The position numbers were made by a program, and so were the translations under genes. DNA of 64,000 nt from SCUD01 sp036824505 (GTDB taxonomy: Bacteria > Pseudomonadota > Gammaproteobacteria > Steroidobacterales > Steroidobacteraceae). The notes beneath the pieces are model-generated. The model was not told the DNA's origin. It searched no databases and worked only from the letters and a program-made list of their open reading frames with translations. The stretch lies in assembly GCA_036824505.1 (NCBI GenBank), contig DAITAA010000004.1, forward strand, positions 85,227 to 149,226. The letters run 5' to 3'. Shown piece after piece: positions 25,736 to 35,200 of this stretch (position 1 is the first letter of the stretch; every line of letters begins with the position of its first letter).

Positions 25736-26679
25736 CGATTGCCGCTCCCCGCTGCTGCCAGCGCAGCCTGCAGTGTGTCCGTTCCGTCGGTTGTGCTGAT
25801 CACGAGATCGCCGGCGCCAGGCGCCCGCCGTGCGAGTCCGGCAAGCACCTTTCCGGGCCCACATTCGATCAGCTGCTTCGCGCCCGCCGTAACCATTGCC
25901 GCGACAATAGCTGACCAGCGGACCGGATTGAACAGCTGCCGGTACAAACCGTCGCGAATCGCCGCCGGCGAATCGTGCAGCCCGCCATCGAACGCGTAGA
26001 CGCGCATCGCAGGCGTCTGGACCGCGAGCGCCTGCAACGGGCCGCGCATCTCCTCGGCCGCGGGTTTCATCAACGCGCTGTGTGATGGCACGGAGACGGG
26101 CAGCAGCACCGCCCGCTTGGCGCCACGTGCCTTGCAGTTCTCGATGGCCCGCGCAACCGCGGCTGCATTGCCCGCAATGACCAGCTGGCCCGGCGAGTTG
26201 TAATTGACCGGCTGAACGACCTCGCCCTGAGCGGATTCGATGCAGGCTGCTTCGATCAACGCGTCGTCGAGACCGAGTATCGCGGCAATTGCGCCGCTGC
26301 CGGACGGCACAGCGCGTTGCATTATCCGCCCGCGCAGCCGCACGAGTTCCGTCGTTGCCCTGAAATCGATGGCGCCGGCGCAGACCAGCGCGCTGTATTC
26401 GCCGAGACTGTGTCCGGACAGCATATCGGGCGTCCTGCCCCCACGCCGCTGCCAGAGCCGCCATACGGCGACTCCGGCCGCAAGCATTGCCGGTTGCGTG
26501 CGTTCGGTCTGGGAAAGCTGCTCTTCCGGACCCTGCTGGCAAAGCCGCCACAGGTCATAGCCGAGAACGTCGGACGCTTCGGAGAAGGTCTCGCCGATGA
26601 CCGGATCAGCTTCTGCCAGTTCCGCCAGCATGCCGACCGACTGGGAACCTTGCCCCGGAAACATCATCCCCAGCTTCAA
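25732..26679 (-). CDS. fabD: Malonyl-CoA:ACP transacylase
   Basis: 315 residues. It transfers malonyl from CoA to ACP. FPGQGSQSVGMLAEL at the N-terminus, nucleophile Ser in SGHSLGEYSALVCAG (about 92-106), Arg in LVRLRGRIMQ, and His in VSVPSHSALMKP are all present. The start looks like TTG 26679: AGGAG sits eight bases before it, whereas ATG 26667 has no ribosome site. Usually rpmF-plsX-fabH precede fabD; here a divergent gsp operon does. Confidence 0.94.
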   Translation of the reverse strand: MKLGMMFPGQGSQSVGMLAELAEADPVIGETFSEASDVLGYDLWRLCQQGPEEQLSQTERTQPAMLAAGVAVWRLWQRRGGRTPDMLSGHSLGEYSALVCAGAIDFRATTELVRLRGRIMQRAVPSGSGAIAAILGLDDALIEAACIESAQGEVVQPVNYNSPGQLVIAGNAAAVARAIENCKARGAKRAVLLPVSVPSHSALMKPAAEEMRGPLQALAVQTPAMRVYAFDGGLHDSPAAIRDGLYRQLFNPVRWSAIVAAMVTAGAKQLIECGPGKVLAGLARRAPGAGDLVISTTDGTDTLQAALAAAGSGNR

Positions 26680-26710
26680 GATCGGCGCTCCTGGCCTCCT
26701 GGACGCGCCG

Positions 26711-26716
26711 ATTATA
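26711..26716 (-). promoter_or_regulatory. fabD operon promoter -10 (TATAAT)
   Basis: A perfect TATAAT reads on the minus strand 32-37 bases before the fabD start. The -35 region is weak (a CCTTG-like hexamer at 17 bases; a TTGTGA lies too close at 14). The implied 5' leader is about 25 bases and contains the AGGAG ribosome site. Confidence 0.5.
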
Positions 26717-26822
26717 GTTTGCGCGCGGCGTCACAAGGCGGGTGTCACCATCCGGGCCCGGCAAGTCGCTCTGATATCATGCTGCCATGCAGATGGCACC
26801 CCGCGCGGGGCAGGAGAAGTGG

Positions 26823-27266
26823 ATGCGCCAGGCTTGTCGCCGCGAATCCGGATTCACGCTGATCGAGATCATGGTCGTGCTCGTGATCATCGCGATCCTG
26901 GGCGCGCTGATCGCGCCGCAGATTCTCGGGCAGGTGGATGCCGCCAGGATCAAGGCCACCAAGCTAGACATCCGCTCGCTCGGCACGGCGCTCGACATGT
27001 ACCAGATGGACAATTTCCGGTACCCGACGACTGAACAAGGCCTCGAAGCGCTGGTCAAAAAGCCGGACGACCCCTCAGTGCGCAACTGGCGGCCACAGGG
27101 TTACCTGCGGTCGAAGACCGTGCCGAAGGATCAATGGGGCAATGACTATATCTATCTGCAGCCGGGCCAGAGAGGTGGAGCCTACGACCTCTACACGCTG
27201 GGTGCCGACGGCCAGCCCGGTGGCGAGGACGCGGATGCAGACATCGGCAACTGGAACATCGATTGA
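26823..27266 (+). CDS. gspG: Type II secretion major pseudopilin
   Basis: About 147 residues. A short basic leader, MRQACRRESG, ends at the prepilin peptidase site before FTLIEIMVVLVIIAILGALI (Glu+5 present). The C-terminal C-core has LDMYQMDNFRYPTTEQGLEALV and the calcium-binding LGADGQPGGEDADADIGNW typical of GspG. It forms the shaft of the pseudopilus that pushes folded proteins through the outer membrane. ATG 26823 is supported by CAGGAGA five bases upstream; an ATG at 26787 has none. First gene of the gsp operon. Confidence 0.95.
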   Translation: MRQACRRESGFTLIEIMVVLVIIAILGALIAPQILGQVDAARIKATKLDIRSLGTALDMYQMDNFRYPTTEQGLEALVKKPDDPSVRNWRPQGYLRSKTVPKDQWGNDYIYLQPGQRGGAYDLYTLGADGQPGGEDADADIGNWNID

Positions 27267-27281
27267 CGGCCTGAGCGGGTC

Positions 27282-27821
27282 GTGACGATCGCAGCAATCC
27301 GCCTCCGCCGCGACCAGCGCGGATTCACGCTGATCGAGATTCTGGTCGTTGTCGTCATCATTGCCATACTGTCAGCCGTGGCGATGGTTTCAATCAGCGT
27401 ACTCGGCAGCGATCGCGAGCTCGAGCTCGAGACTGAACGCCTGACCGACACGATTGCCCTGCTGCAGGACCAGGCCCAGCTCGAGGGGCGCGATTATGGC
27501 CTGCGAATCGAGAGCGCACGTTATGAGTTCCTCCGCTACGACGGCTTCGAGCAGCGCTGGGCGGATGTCGCGGACGACGCGTGGCTGCGCGCGCGGGAAC
27601 TGCCGCCTGGACTCACATTCGAACTTGAGATCGAGGGCCGGCTTGTCCTGCTGCGCAAGCCGCTCCGTGCCGACGCAAGAATTCCGCAATTGATGGCCTA
27701 TGGCAGCGGCGATGTCACCCCCTATCGCCTGTCGCTGTTGCGCCCCGATACCGGCCGGCGTGTCACGCTGATCGGCGCCGCCGACGGCATGATCGAAATT
27801 GAACGCCATGAACCCGATTAG
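27282..27821 (+). CDS. gspH: Type II secretion minor pseudopilin GspH
   Basis: 179 residues with a class III prepilin signal, RRDQRGFTLIEILVVVVIIA, cleaved after Gly 14, and a beta-rich C-terminal GspH domain (ELPPGLTFELEIEGRLV). It is a minor pseudopilin near the tip or shaft of the pseudopilus. It starts GTG 15 bases after gspG and overlaps gspI by 14 bases. Position between gspG and gspI confirms the assignment. Confidence 0.88.
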   Translation: MTIAAIRLRRDQRGFTLIEILVVVVIIAILSAVAMVSISVLGSDRELELETERLTDTIALLQDQAQLEGRDYGLRIESARYEFLRYDGFEQRWADVADDAWLRARELPPGLTFELEIEGRLVLLRKPLRADARIPQLMAYGSGDVTPYRLSLLRPDTGRRVTLIGAADGMIEIERHEPD

Positions 27822-28263
27822 CAGAACGCAGGGTTTTACGCTGATCGAGGTGGTCGTCGCGTTAGCGATCGTCGCGCTCGGCATGTTCGCGGTCTTCAAG
27901 ACGATTGGCGACACGACCGGCAACATCGGATACCTGCGCGACCTCAGCATGGCCGCGTGGATTGCCGACAACCGGATCGCCGAGATACGCCTGTCCGGCG
28001 AGTACCCGTCAGTGGACAAGACCGAGGGGGATGTCGACTACGCCGGCCGGCGCTGGCACTGGACGGTAGTCGTTTCGCAGACGCCGGTCCAGGGTCTGCG
28101 CCGCATCGACATCGGCGTGCGCCGCGAAAGCGATGCCGCGGACTCGGCGCTCATCAAGCTCGCGGGCTTCGTTGGAGCAACGGCGACTGCCGCCGGTCCG
28201 TCGTCGACCCCGTGGAACGCGGGCGCAGCGGACCAAGACCCGGACAACAAGGATGACGAGTGA
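27808..28263 (+). CDS. gspI: Type II secretion minor pseudopilin GspI
   Basis: About 151 residues. The prepilin motif is RTQGFTLIEVVVALAIVALG, and then MAAWIADNRIAEIRLSGEYPS, a typical GspI stretch (two parts), followed by RRWHWTVVVSQTPVQGLRRI. It nucleates the GspI-J-K tip complex. ATG 27808 lies inside the end of gspH. The last 25 residues are Gly/Ala/Asp-rich and look like a poorly conserved tail. Confidence 0.88.
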   Translation: MNPISRTQGFTLIEVVVALAIVALGMFAVFKTIGDTTGNIGYLRDLSMAAWIADNRIAEIRLSGEYPSVDKTEGDVDYAGRRWHWTVVVSQTPVQGLRRIDIGVRRESDAADSALIKLAGFVGATATAAGPSSTPWNAGAADQDPDNKDDE

Positions 28264-28874
28264 TGCGCGAACGAATCCTGGGGTTCACGCTGCTCGAGAT
28301 CCTGGTGGCCATGGCGATACTCGCGATCATGAGCGTAATGGTTTACCGCTCGGTCAGCGAGGCGCGAGTGTCGGTCGAGAATGCCAGCGGACACATGGAT
28401 CGGCTGCGCGAAGTGCAGCGCGCGATGAATCTGTTGACCAGCGACTTCCACACACTTGCGCCACGGCCGATTCGCGAGCCGATCGGCGACGGCTATCGCG
28501 CCGCACTCCGCCGCGATCCGAACGCTGTGACCCTGGTCGAGCTGTCGCACGCGGGCTGGCCGAATGGGGCGGGCTCGGCACGTGGCACGGTACAGCGCGT
28601 CAGTTATCGCCTCGAACAGCAGACGCTGATCCGCGAATACTGGACCGTGACCGACCCGACGCTGGCCAATGTCCCGATTTCGCGCCGGCTGCTGACCCAG
28701 GTCCAGGGTATCCAGATCCGCTACATGAATAGCGGTCGCGAATGGGTCGACCAGTGGCCGCCACAGGGCGGAGCCGGCGACGTCGAATTCCGGTCGCGCC
28801 CGATGGCGGTCGAAGTGACGATCATGCTGACCGACTATGGCGAATTGAAGCGCCTGATCGAGGTGCCTGGATGA
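28263..28874 (+). CDS. gspJ: Type II secretion minor pseudopilin GspJ
   Basis: About 203 residues. The leader MRERILG precedes FTLLEILVAMAILAIMSVMV. Downstream come VQRAMNLLTSDFHTLAPRPI and VSYRLEQQTLIREYWTVTD, characteristic of GspJ. It is part of the tip heterotrimer with GspI and GspK. ATG 28263 shares its first base with the gspI stop, so the two are translationally coupled. An extra GTG codon directly upstream is an unlikely start. Confidence 0.88.
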   Translation: MRERILGFTLLEILVAMAILAIMSVMVYRSVSEARVSVENASGHMDRLREVQRAMNLLTSDFHTLAPRPIREPIGDGYRAALRRDPNAVTLVELSHAGWPNGAGSARGTVQRVSYRLEQQTLIREYWTVTDPTLANVPISRRLLTQVQGIQIRYMNSGREWVDQWPPQGGAGDVEFRSRPMAVEVTIMLTDYGELKRLIEVPG

Positions 28875-29794
28875 GGCAACGCGGTGTTGCGCTGATCATG
28901 GCGATCGTCATGGTCGCGATCGCGACCGTGCTCGCCGTGCGGATTGGCACGCGCGCGTCGCTCGATCAGCGCCGCACCGCGGGTTTGATCGCGCTGGACC
29001 AGGCTTGGTACGTGGCGCTCGGTGCCGAGGCCTGGGCGATCGAGGTGCTGCGCAAGGATCGCGAGGATTCGCAGACCGATCACTTCGGCGAGAACTGGGC
29101 GCAGCCGATCCCACCGCTGCCGGTGGACGGCGGCGCGGTGCGTGGTGCCCTCGAGGACATGCAGGCGCGATTTAATTTGAACAACCTGATCACCGATGAT
29201 GGAACGGTCAATGAGTTCGCCATTGCGCGCTTCGAGCGGTTGCTCGAGGGAGCCGGCGCCGACCGGCGCTGGGCGCGCATCATGGCCGACTGGCTCGATT
29301 CAGACACCGTACCCGGATTCCCGGATGGCGCGGAGGACGGCACCTATCTTTCGCAGAACCCGCCCTATCGCGCGGCCAATGGCCCGGTGACCACGATCAG
29401 CGAGCTGATGGCGCTGCCCGGCATGACACTCGAGGAGTACCTGCGCATCCGGCCGTATGTCGCCGCATTGCCGCTCGGCTCAAGAGTGAATATCTGCACG
29501 GCGTCGGCGCCGGTTTTGGCAGCCCTCATCCAGGGAGGCACGGATTTCGGCGACGCCGATTCCCTGAAGGCAAACCGCAAGAACGGCTGTTTTCCGACCC
29601 TGGATGACCTGCGGGCAACATTGAGCGCCGACGAGTACCAGGCACTGCAGCCCACAATTTCCGAATCTTCGAACTGGTTCCGCGCCGTGACTGCCGTCAG
29701 TATTGGCACCTCCGAACTCACGCTGTACAGTCTGATCGAGCGAAACAGCGCTGGCGGCGGCCGGACCGTGCTGCGTTCAATAGGCACCGAGTGA
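28871..29794 (+). CDS. gspK: Type II secretion tip pseudopilin GspK
   Basis: 307 residues, the large pseudopilin capping the tip. The N-terminus MRQRGVALIMAIVMVAIATV has the prepilin Gly followed by Val and lacks Glu+5, as normal for GspK. The SAM-like domains show DMQARFNLNNLITDDG, ISELMALPGMTLEEYLRIRP and VNICTASAPVLAALI. ATG 28871 overlaps the gspJ stop (ATGA). Confidence 0.9.
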   Translation: MRQRGVALIMAIVMVAIATVLAVRIGTRASLDQRRTAGLIALDQAWYVALGAEAWAIEVLRKDREDSQTDHFGENWAQPIPPLPVDGGAVRGALEDMQARFNLNNLITDDGTVNEFAIARFERLLEGAGADRRWARIMADWLDSDTVPGFPDGAEDGTYLSQNPPYRAANGPVTTISELMALPGMTLEEYLRIRPYVAALPLGSRVNICTASAPVLAALIQGGTDFGDADSLKANRKNGCFPTLDDLRATLSADEYQALQPTISESSNWFRAVTAVSIGTSELTLYSLIERNSAGGGRTVLRSIGTE

Positions 29795-29798
29795 GGCA

Positions 29799-31013
29799 AT
29801 GAGTCAATTTCTCGTGTTGCGGCTGGCGGATCCGATCACCTGGATCATCACGGACGCGGACGGCGCTCGCGTCGGCCCGGTATCCACCGGCACGCTCGAG
29901 GACGCCGCGCCGCTAGCCGCCGAACGCACGCTGGTCATCATCGCGCCCGCCGCAAGCGTGACATTCGCCCAGCCCGAACTACCGGTCAAGAGTGGCGCGC
30001 GGCTCGCGCAGCTTGTGCCCTATGCGCTGGAGGAAATGCTGGCCGGAGAAGTCGAGCAGTTTCATTTTGCCGTCGGCCGGACCGATGACGAGGGCCGCAC
30101 AATGGTCGCGGCAGTGCGACGCGACGAATTGCGCGGCTGGATGGACGCGCTCCGTGCCGCCGGGCTCGATCCCCACGCCCTCGTGCCCGAACCGCTGTGC
30201 GTACCGGACAACCCTGGCAAGACGGTCGCGGTCCTCGACGGACGCCAGCTGCTGGTGCGGGCGCCGGGTGCGCTGCCCGTGGCACTTGACGCCGAACCAT
30301 TGACGGAGGCTTTCACGCTGGCGGGTCTCGAAGGCGAGGACCGCCACGTTCAGCTCTATGTCTCGCAGGGCGACTGGCAGAATTCGCGCGACATGATCGA
30401 GGCACTGCGCGAAGTGACGGGCAGTCTCGATCTGCAGCTGCTGCCCGACGGCACCCTGCCGTTGCTGGCCGCAGGCAGCGTGAGAAGCGATGCGTTGTCA
30501 TTGTTGCAGGGTGATTTCACCCGCCGTACGGGCTGGCGCGCGGAGTGGCAGCGCTGGCGCATTGCTGCCTTTCTTGCGCTTGCCGCCCTTGCCCTTCATA
30601 TCGGCGTGCGCGGCTATGACCTGATCCGCCTGCGCGCCGACGAGCAGCGCCTCGACGCCGCGATTGAACAGGCTGCGCGCATCGCAATGCCGGATGTGGA
30701 ACGCTTCGTGGATGTGCGCGCGCAGATCGAGCAACGACTGGCCGGCGGTGGTGCCGCCGATCCCCAGGGCTTGCTGGTGCGCCTCGCGGCGGTTGGCGGC
30801 GCGATGAGCGGCAGCCCAGGCCCGACGCTCGAGTCCCTCGGCTGGCGCGATGGTTCGCTGCAATTGCACATGATTGCGGCCGACACTGACACGCTGGCGC
30901 GCTTTGCGCAGGCGCTGACCGCGCGCGGTCTCACCGCCGACGTTGAATCCACGACGCCGGGCGAGAATGGCGTTTCAGCCCAGATCAATGTCACGACAGG
31001 ACCCGCGTCATGA
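29799..31013 (+). CDS. gspL: Type II secretion assembly protein GspL
   Basis: 404 residues. The N-terminal cytoplasmic actin-like domain (about 1-240) has LAQLVPYALEEMLAGEVEQF and AAVRRDELRGWMDALRAAGL. A single membrane helix (WRIAAFLALAALALHIGV, about 248-265) is followed by a small periplasmic ferredoxin-like domain. It anchors the GspE ATPase to the inner-membrane platform with GspM. gspE is not in this window, so its partner is encoded elsewhere. Confidence 0.88.
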   Translation: MSQFLVLRLADPITWIITDADGARVGPVSTGTLEDAAPLAAERTLVIIAPAASVTFAQPELPVKSGARLAQLVPYALEEMLAGEVEQFHFAVGRTDDEGRTMVAAVRRDELRGWMDALRAAGLDPHALVPEPLCVPDNPGKTVAVLDGRQLLVRAPGALPVALDAEPLTEAFTLAGLEGEDRHVQLYVSQGDWQNSRDMIEALREVTGSLDLQLLPDGTLPLLAAGSVRSDALSLLQGDFTRRTGWRAEWQRWRIAAFLALAALALHIGVRGYDLIRLRADEQRLDAAIEQAARIAMPDVERFVDVRAQIEQRLAGGGAADPQGLLVRLAAVGGAMSGSPGPTLESLGWRDGSLQLHMIAADTDTLARFAQALTARGLTADVESTTPGENGVSAQINVTTGPAS

Positions 31014-31477
31014 ACCTGCGCGAATGGCATTCCTCGCTCGCCGAACGCGAACAGCGCATGGTCACCTGGGGCGCGGTGGCGGCTGTCGTGCTTCTGCTCA
31101 TCGGCCTGCTGTGGAAGCTCGGCAGCGCAGCCGCGACCGCGGAAGTGCGGGTGGACGGCAAGCGGCAGCTGCTCGCGTGGATCGAAGCCGTCACGCCGCG
31201 CCTGCAGGCAACGCCCGCGGCCCGTGCAGGAGAATCGTTGGCCATTGCGGTGGACCGCTCAGCCCGTGAATCGGGTCTCGGCGATGCACTGGAAGGCATC
31301 GAGCCCGCCGGACCTGGATCGCTGCGTGTGCGCTTCAAGAATGTTTCTTTCGATGCGCTGGCACTTTGCCTCGCCCGTTTGCAGCAGGAGCGTGGCGCGG
31401 TCACCGAATCTGCAAGCGTCAATGCGAGCGGCGAGCCTGGCCGCGTTGATGCGACGCTCGTGCTGCGCGGTCGTTAG
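31010..31477 (+). CDS. gspM: Type II secretion protein GspM
   Basis: 155 residues. A short cytoplasmic tail (NLREWHSSLAEREQRMV) leads to one membrane helix (AVVLLLIGLLWKLG, about 26-39) and a small periplasmic domain ending VNASGEPGRVDATLVLRG. This is the bitopic topology of GspM, partner of GspL. ATG overlaps the gspL stop (ATGA). Sequence conservation in this family is low, so position carries much of the evidence. Confidence 0.85.
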   Translation: MNLREWHSSLAEREQRMVTWGAVAAVVLLLIGLLWKLGSAAATAEVRVDGKRQLLAWIEAVTPRLQATPAARAGESLAIAVDRSARESGLGDALEGIEPAGPGSLRVRFKNVSFDALALCLARLQQERGAVTESASVNASGEPGRVDATLVLRGR

Positions 31478-31480
31478 GCA

Positions 31481-32227
31481 GTGGCACGCAGCGGCTTGCT
31501 GGTTGCGGCGGGCATCGCCGCTTTCCTGGTGTTTCTGGTCGCCTTGGTCCCTGCCACGGTATTGACACGTTGGCTCCCGCCCGACATCGCGGTCGCCGGC
31601 CTCGAGGGCACGATCTGGTCCGGCCAGGCGTCCGCTGTCCGCGTGAACGGGCGCTCCATCGGCGCTGCAAACTGGTCCTGCCGGCCATGGCCGCTGCTGG
31701 CGCTCGAATGGTCCTGCCGCGTGCGGCTGCAGCCCGCCGGCGGCCAGGTGTCCGCGACGCTATCCGGCGACCTCGGAGCCGAGGAGATCGAGGCCCGCGA
31801 CCTCACGGGCAATCTGCCGATTGCATTTCTCGAGGGCATTGCAACGCCTGCGGGCTGGACCGGCAGGCTGGACCTCGATGTTGCAAGAGCCCGATTCGCC
31901 GGCGGCCTGCCGCAGCAAGCGGAAGGCAAATTCTTCGTGCGCGGCCTGAAGGCGCCGGGTCCGGATGGCGCGCTGCTCGGCGACTTCGAGCTGACGATCG
32001 GCGAAGGCGCGGTCGGCACCGGCGCATTGACCGGCAGGCTCGCCGATCTCGGCGGGCCATTGCGCGTGCGCGGCAGCATCGAGTTGCGGCACGATCGCAG
32101 CTACCTCATGAGTGGTGAAGTCGCACCGGGCCCGGGCGCCGGCCCCACCATTTTTGACACGCTCGCATTCCTCGGTCCTCCCGACGCGACCGGACGTCGG
32201 CCGTTCACCGTCGAAGGCACACTGTAG
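31481..32227 (+). CDS. gspN: Type II secretion protein GspN
   Basis: 248 residues. An N-terminal membrane helix (LLVAAGIAAFLVFLVALVPA) is followed by a periplasmic domain with VAGLEGTIWSGQASAV, WPLLALEWSCRVRLQPAGG and the family-type end FLGPPDATGRRPFTVEGTL. GspN is an accessory inner-membrane component of some type II systems. GTG start, 4 bases after gspM. It ends the operon; the next gene converges on it. Confidence 0.85.
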   Translation: MARSGLLVAAGIAAFLVFLVALVPATVLTRWLPPDIAVAGLEGTIWSGQASAVRVNGRSIGAANWSCRPWPLLALEWSCRVRLQPAGGQVSATLSGDLGAEEIEARDLTGNLPIAFLEGIATPAGWTGRLDLDVARARFAGGLPQQAEGKFFVRGLKAPGPDGALLGDFELTIGEGAVGTGALTGRLADLGGPLRVRGSIELRHDRSYLMSGEVAPGPGAGPTIFDTLAFLGPPDATGRRPFTVEGTL

Positions 32228-32246
32228 CCCGCGTATCAGCTTCCAA

Positions 32247-35200
32247 CTAGTTCTTCAGTTCGCGCCAGGCATCGTGGAGCGGGAAGTAGAGGCCGATCTT
32301 TTGCGGACGCCCGTCGTAGCGTTTCATCACGAGCGCATAACGCCGCAACTGGTCGGCGTAGCGCGCCAGTTCATTGTCGAGAAATGCCTCGAGGTTGCCG
32401 CCCTCATGCGAACTCGTCTTCCAGTCGACGATCCAGCGCTGGCCCGCAGCGTCCACGAAGCTGCGGTCAATCCTTAGGCCATGGACGACACCGTCGATGA
32501 CGGCGGTCAGCGCGAGCTCGCTCGTGCCCTCCGCCGCCGCGGGATCGAGCAGGCGGGCGGCGAAGGTACTCCTCGAGACCGCGGCGATTGCGCGTTCAAC
32601 GCGTGCCAGAGCCTCCGGAAGGTGCGCATCGTCAATGCCAAACTCGCGCAGCAGGCGGCGCCATGCAGCAAGCTGCGGCTCCAGCGTGCCGGGCGCGCGT
32701 CCCGCCTGGACCAGTCGATGCAGTTCGAAATGCACCACCTGGCCGACAGCCTGCGCGATCACTCCCGCCCAGTCGAACTCGGGGCGGATCGAACCTTCCG
32801 GCTCACCGGCGATTGCCGGACCGGCCGCTCGCGACGGCGCGGTCGGTACCGGCGCCACAAAGTCCGCCGGCAGGCGCAGCAATCTTGGCGCCGTCAGCCG
32901 GGGCCTGCCGCCGGCAATACGCGATGCTTCTTCCCGCATGGGGGCGCGCGCGGCCAATGCCCGCTCGAAATCTTCGCGCAGCACCGGCCAGAAGAACGCG
33001 AGCAGGCTGCCCGCGGCTGGCCTGCCCAGCTGCGCCTCCCCATCCTTCCACTTGATCTTCGTCGATCCGAGCAGATGCAGCTGCCGCTTCGCGCGTGTCG
33101 CCGCCACGTAGGCGACGCGCCCGAGTTCGAACGCCTCACGTTCGCCGTCCAGTTGCCGCATCCAATGCTCCAGCGGATCTGCAGGGCCGTCGGACTCACC
33201 GGACTCCGCCCGGCTCGCCAGCACGATGCCGCGATGGCCTGGGTCGGTCGCGACCTGGGTCCAGTACAGCAACGGCCGCTCCCTGACACGCACGCCGCGC
33301 TGCAGGTCCGGAACGATCACGACATCGAACTCGAGGCCCTTGGCGCGGTGGATCGTCATGACCTGCAGCTGGGCGGTATCGCTGCCGACGGGTGAGGCCA
33401 TGACGCCTTCGACCGCGGCGTCGATCGCCGATGCTTCCGGACTGACGCCGGCTTCCAGCTCCAGGCGGTCGAGCGCCGCGAACAGCAATTCCGCATTCGA
33501 CAGATCCGAGGGATCGTCGACGGTCGCCGGACCCGCAAGCCCGAGCCAGGCGGATTTCACCCAGCAGCCGAGCGTGCGCTGGCCACGACCCGCCAGAGCG
33601 TCGTCGACGCGTTCCCGCAGGCGCGCAAGTCGCGCAGAACCATCCCGCGAAAGCCTGGCCAGCACGGCCGGGTCTGCCATACGAAGCGACACGAGGGCGC
33701 AGTGGTCGTCGCCGACCAGGGCCAGCAGGTCGGCAAGCGCAAGGCCGCACCAGGGCGCCCGCAGCACGGCGAGCCAGGACGTGCGATCGCCGGGGTGAAG
33801 CAGCGCCTTTGCCAGAGCGACCAGGTCGCGGATCGCGGGACGATCCGGCAGCGACTCCAGTTCGACGCCCCGGTATTCGATGCGGGCCTCGCGCAGCGCC
33901 GCGAGCAGCGGCGGCAGCGATGCACGGCCGCGGACGAGAACCGCGATGGTCGGTCGCGCGGCGCCCGGCCCGGTGCGCAGCGCAGCAGTGACGATTGCCG
34001 TCACTTCGGCTGCCATCGCGTGTTCATCTGCGTCCAGCAACGGATGCACGATCACCCCGTCCGTTGCGGCGTCCGCTTTTACCGCCGTCGCCGGCGAGTA
34101 CCGCACGGCTCCGCGCTCGAAATCGTCCAGAGCAGGCAGCAGTGCCGCAAAAGTATCGTTGACCCAGCGGACTATTGACGCGCAGGAACGGAAATTCTGG
34201 CCGAGCCGCTCGGATGCGAGCTGCACGCCGCCAATGCCCTGACGCTGCGCCTGCAGGAACAGCGTGACATCGGCCTCGCGGAACGCATAGATCGACTGCA
34301 TCGGATCGCCGACGCAGAACAGGCTGCGCCCGTCGCCTGGCTGCCAGCCCGCGACCAGCAGTTCAAGCAGACGTTCCTGCGACGGCGACGTGTCCTGGTA
34401 TTCGTCCACCAGCAGGTGGCGAATGCGGTAGTCGAGCGCGAGCGCAAGTTCGGTCGGCGACGATTCATCGCCAAGCGCATCACGCGCAGCAGCGGCGACC
34501 GCCGGATGATCGAGACAGTCCCGTTCCGAAAACAGCGCCAGCAGCTCGGCGACGGAATACGGCAGCACCGCAGAGAGCGCGTCGATCCGTTCCCACTGCC
34601 GCTCAGTCAGGGCGGGTGGCGGCAGGCGCCGCACTTGTACCAGCGCCGCCGCCAGCCCGACATCTGCGGAAAGCGCGGCCAACAGCTCCTTCATCCGCTT
34701 CTTTCGTGCAGCCCAGGCCGGACCTTCGCTCGCGGCAAGGAACCCTTGCTTGTAATCGACGGTCTTGCGCATGGCGCCACGCTTGTCGGCCGTCAGAAGC
34801 AATTCCGCAAGCGCGCGCCATTGGGGAACTGCGGCTACTGCCGGCGGCGGCAGAGCATTAATGCCGGCAAGCAACGCAAGCGGCCCATTTCCGGGACCTG
34901 CCGCAGCCACTTCGCGTATCAATCCAAAGAGGGGCTGCATGTCGGCCACGGAGACGATCCCGTGAATCCGCGAGAGCTCGGCTTCGATGGCCGACTCGAG
35001 CAGCTGATCGATCGATGCGCGAAGCGCCAATCCGGTGCCGGAAGCCAGCAGTTTCGGCAACCACAGCTCGCGCGCACCAAGCATCTGCTCGATCAGGCGT
35101 GCCAGCACGCGCGGCTCGTGATTCAGGGCGCGCGCCAGCCGCTCCAGGTGCGGCGCGACCGGTCCGTCACTGTCGAGTTCTGCAACTGTGCGTCGGGCCG

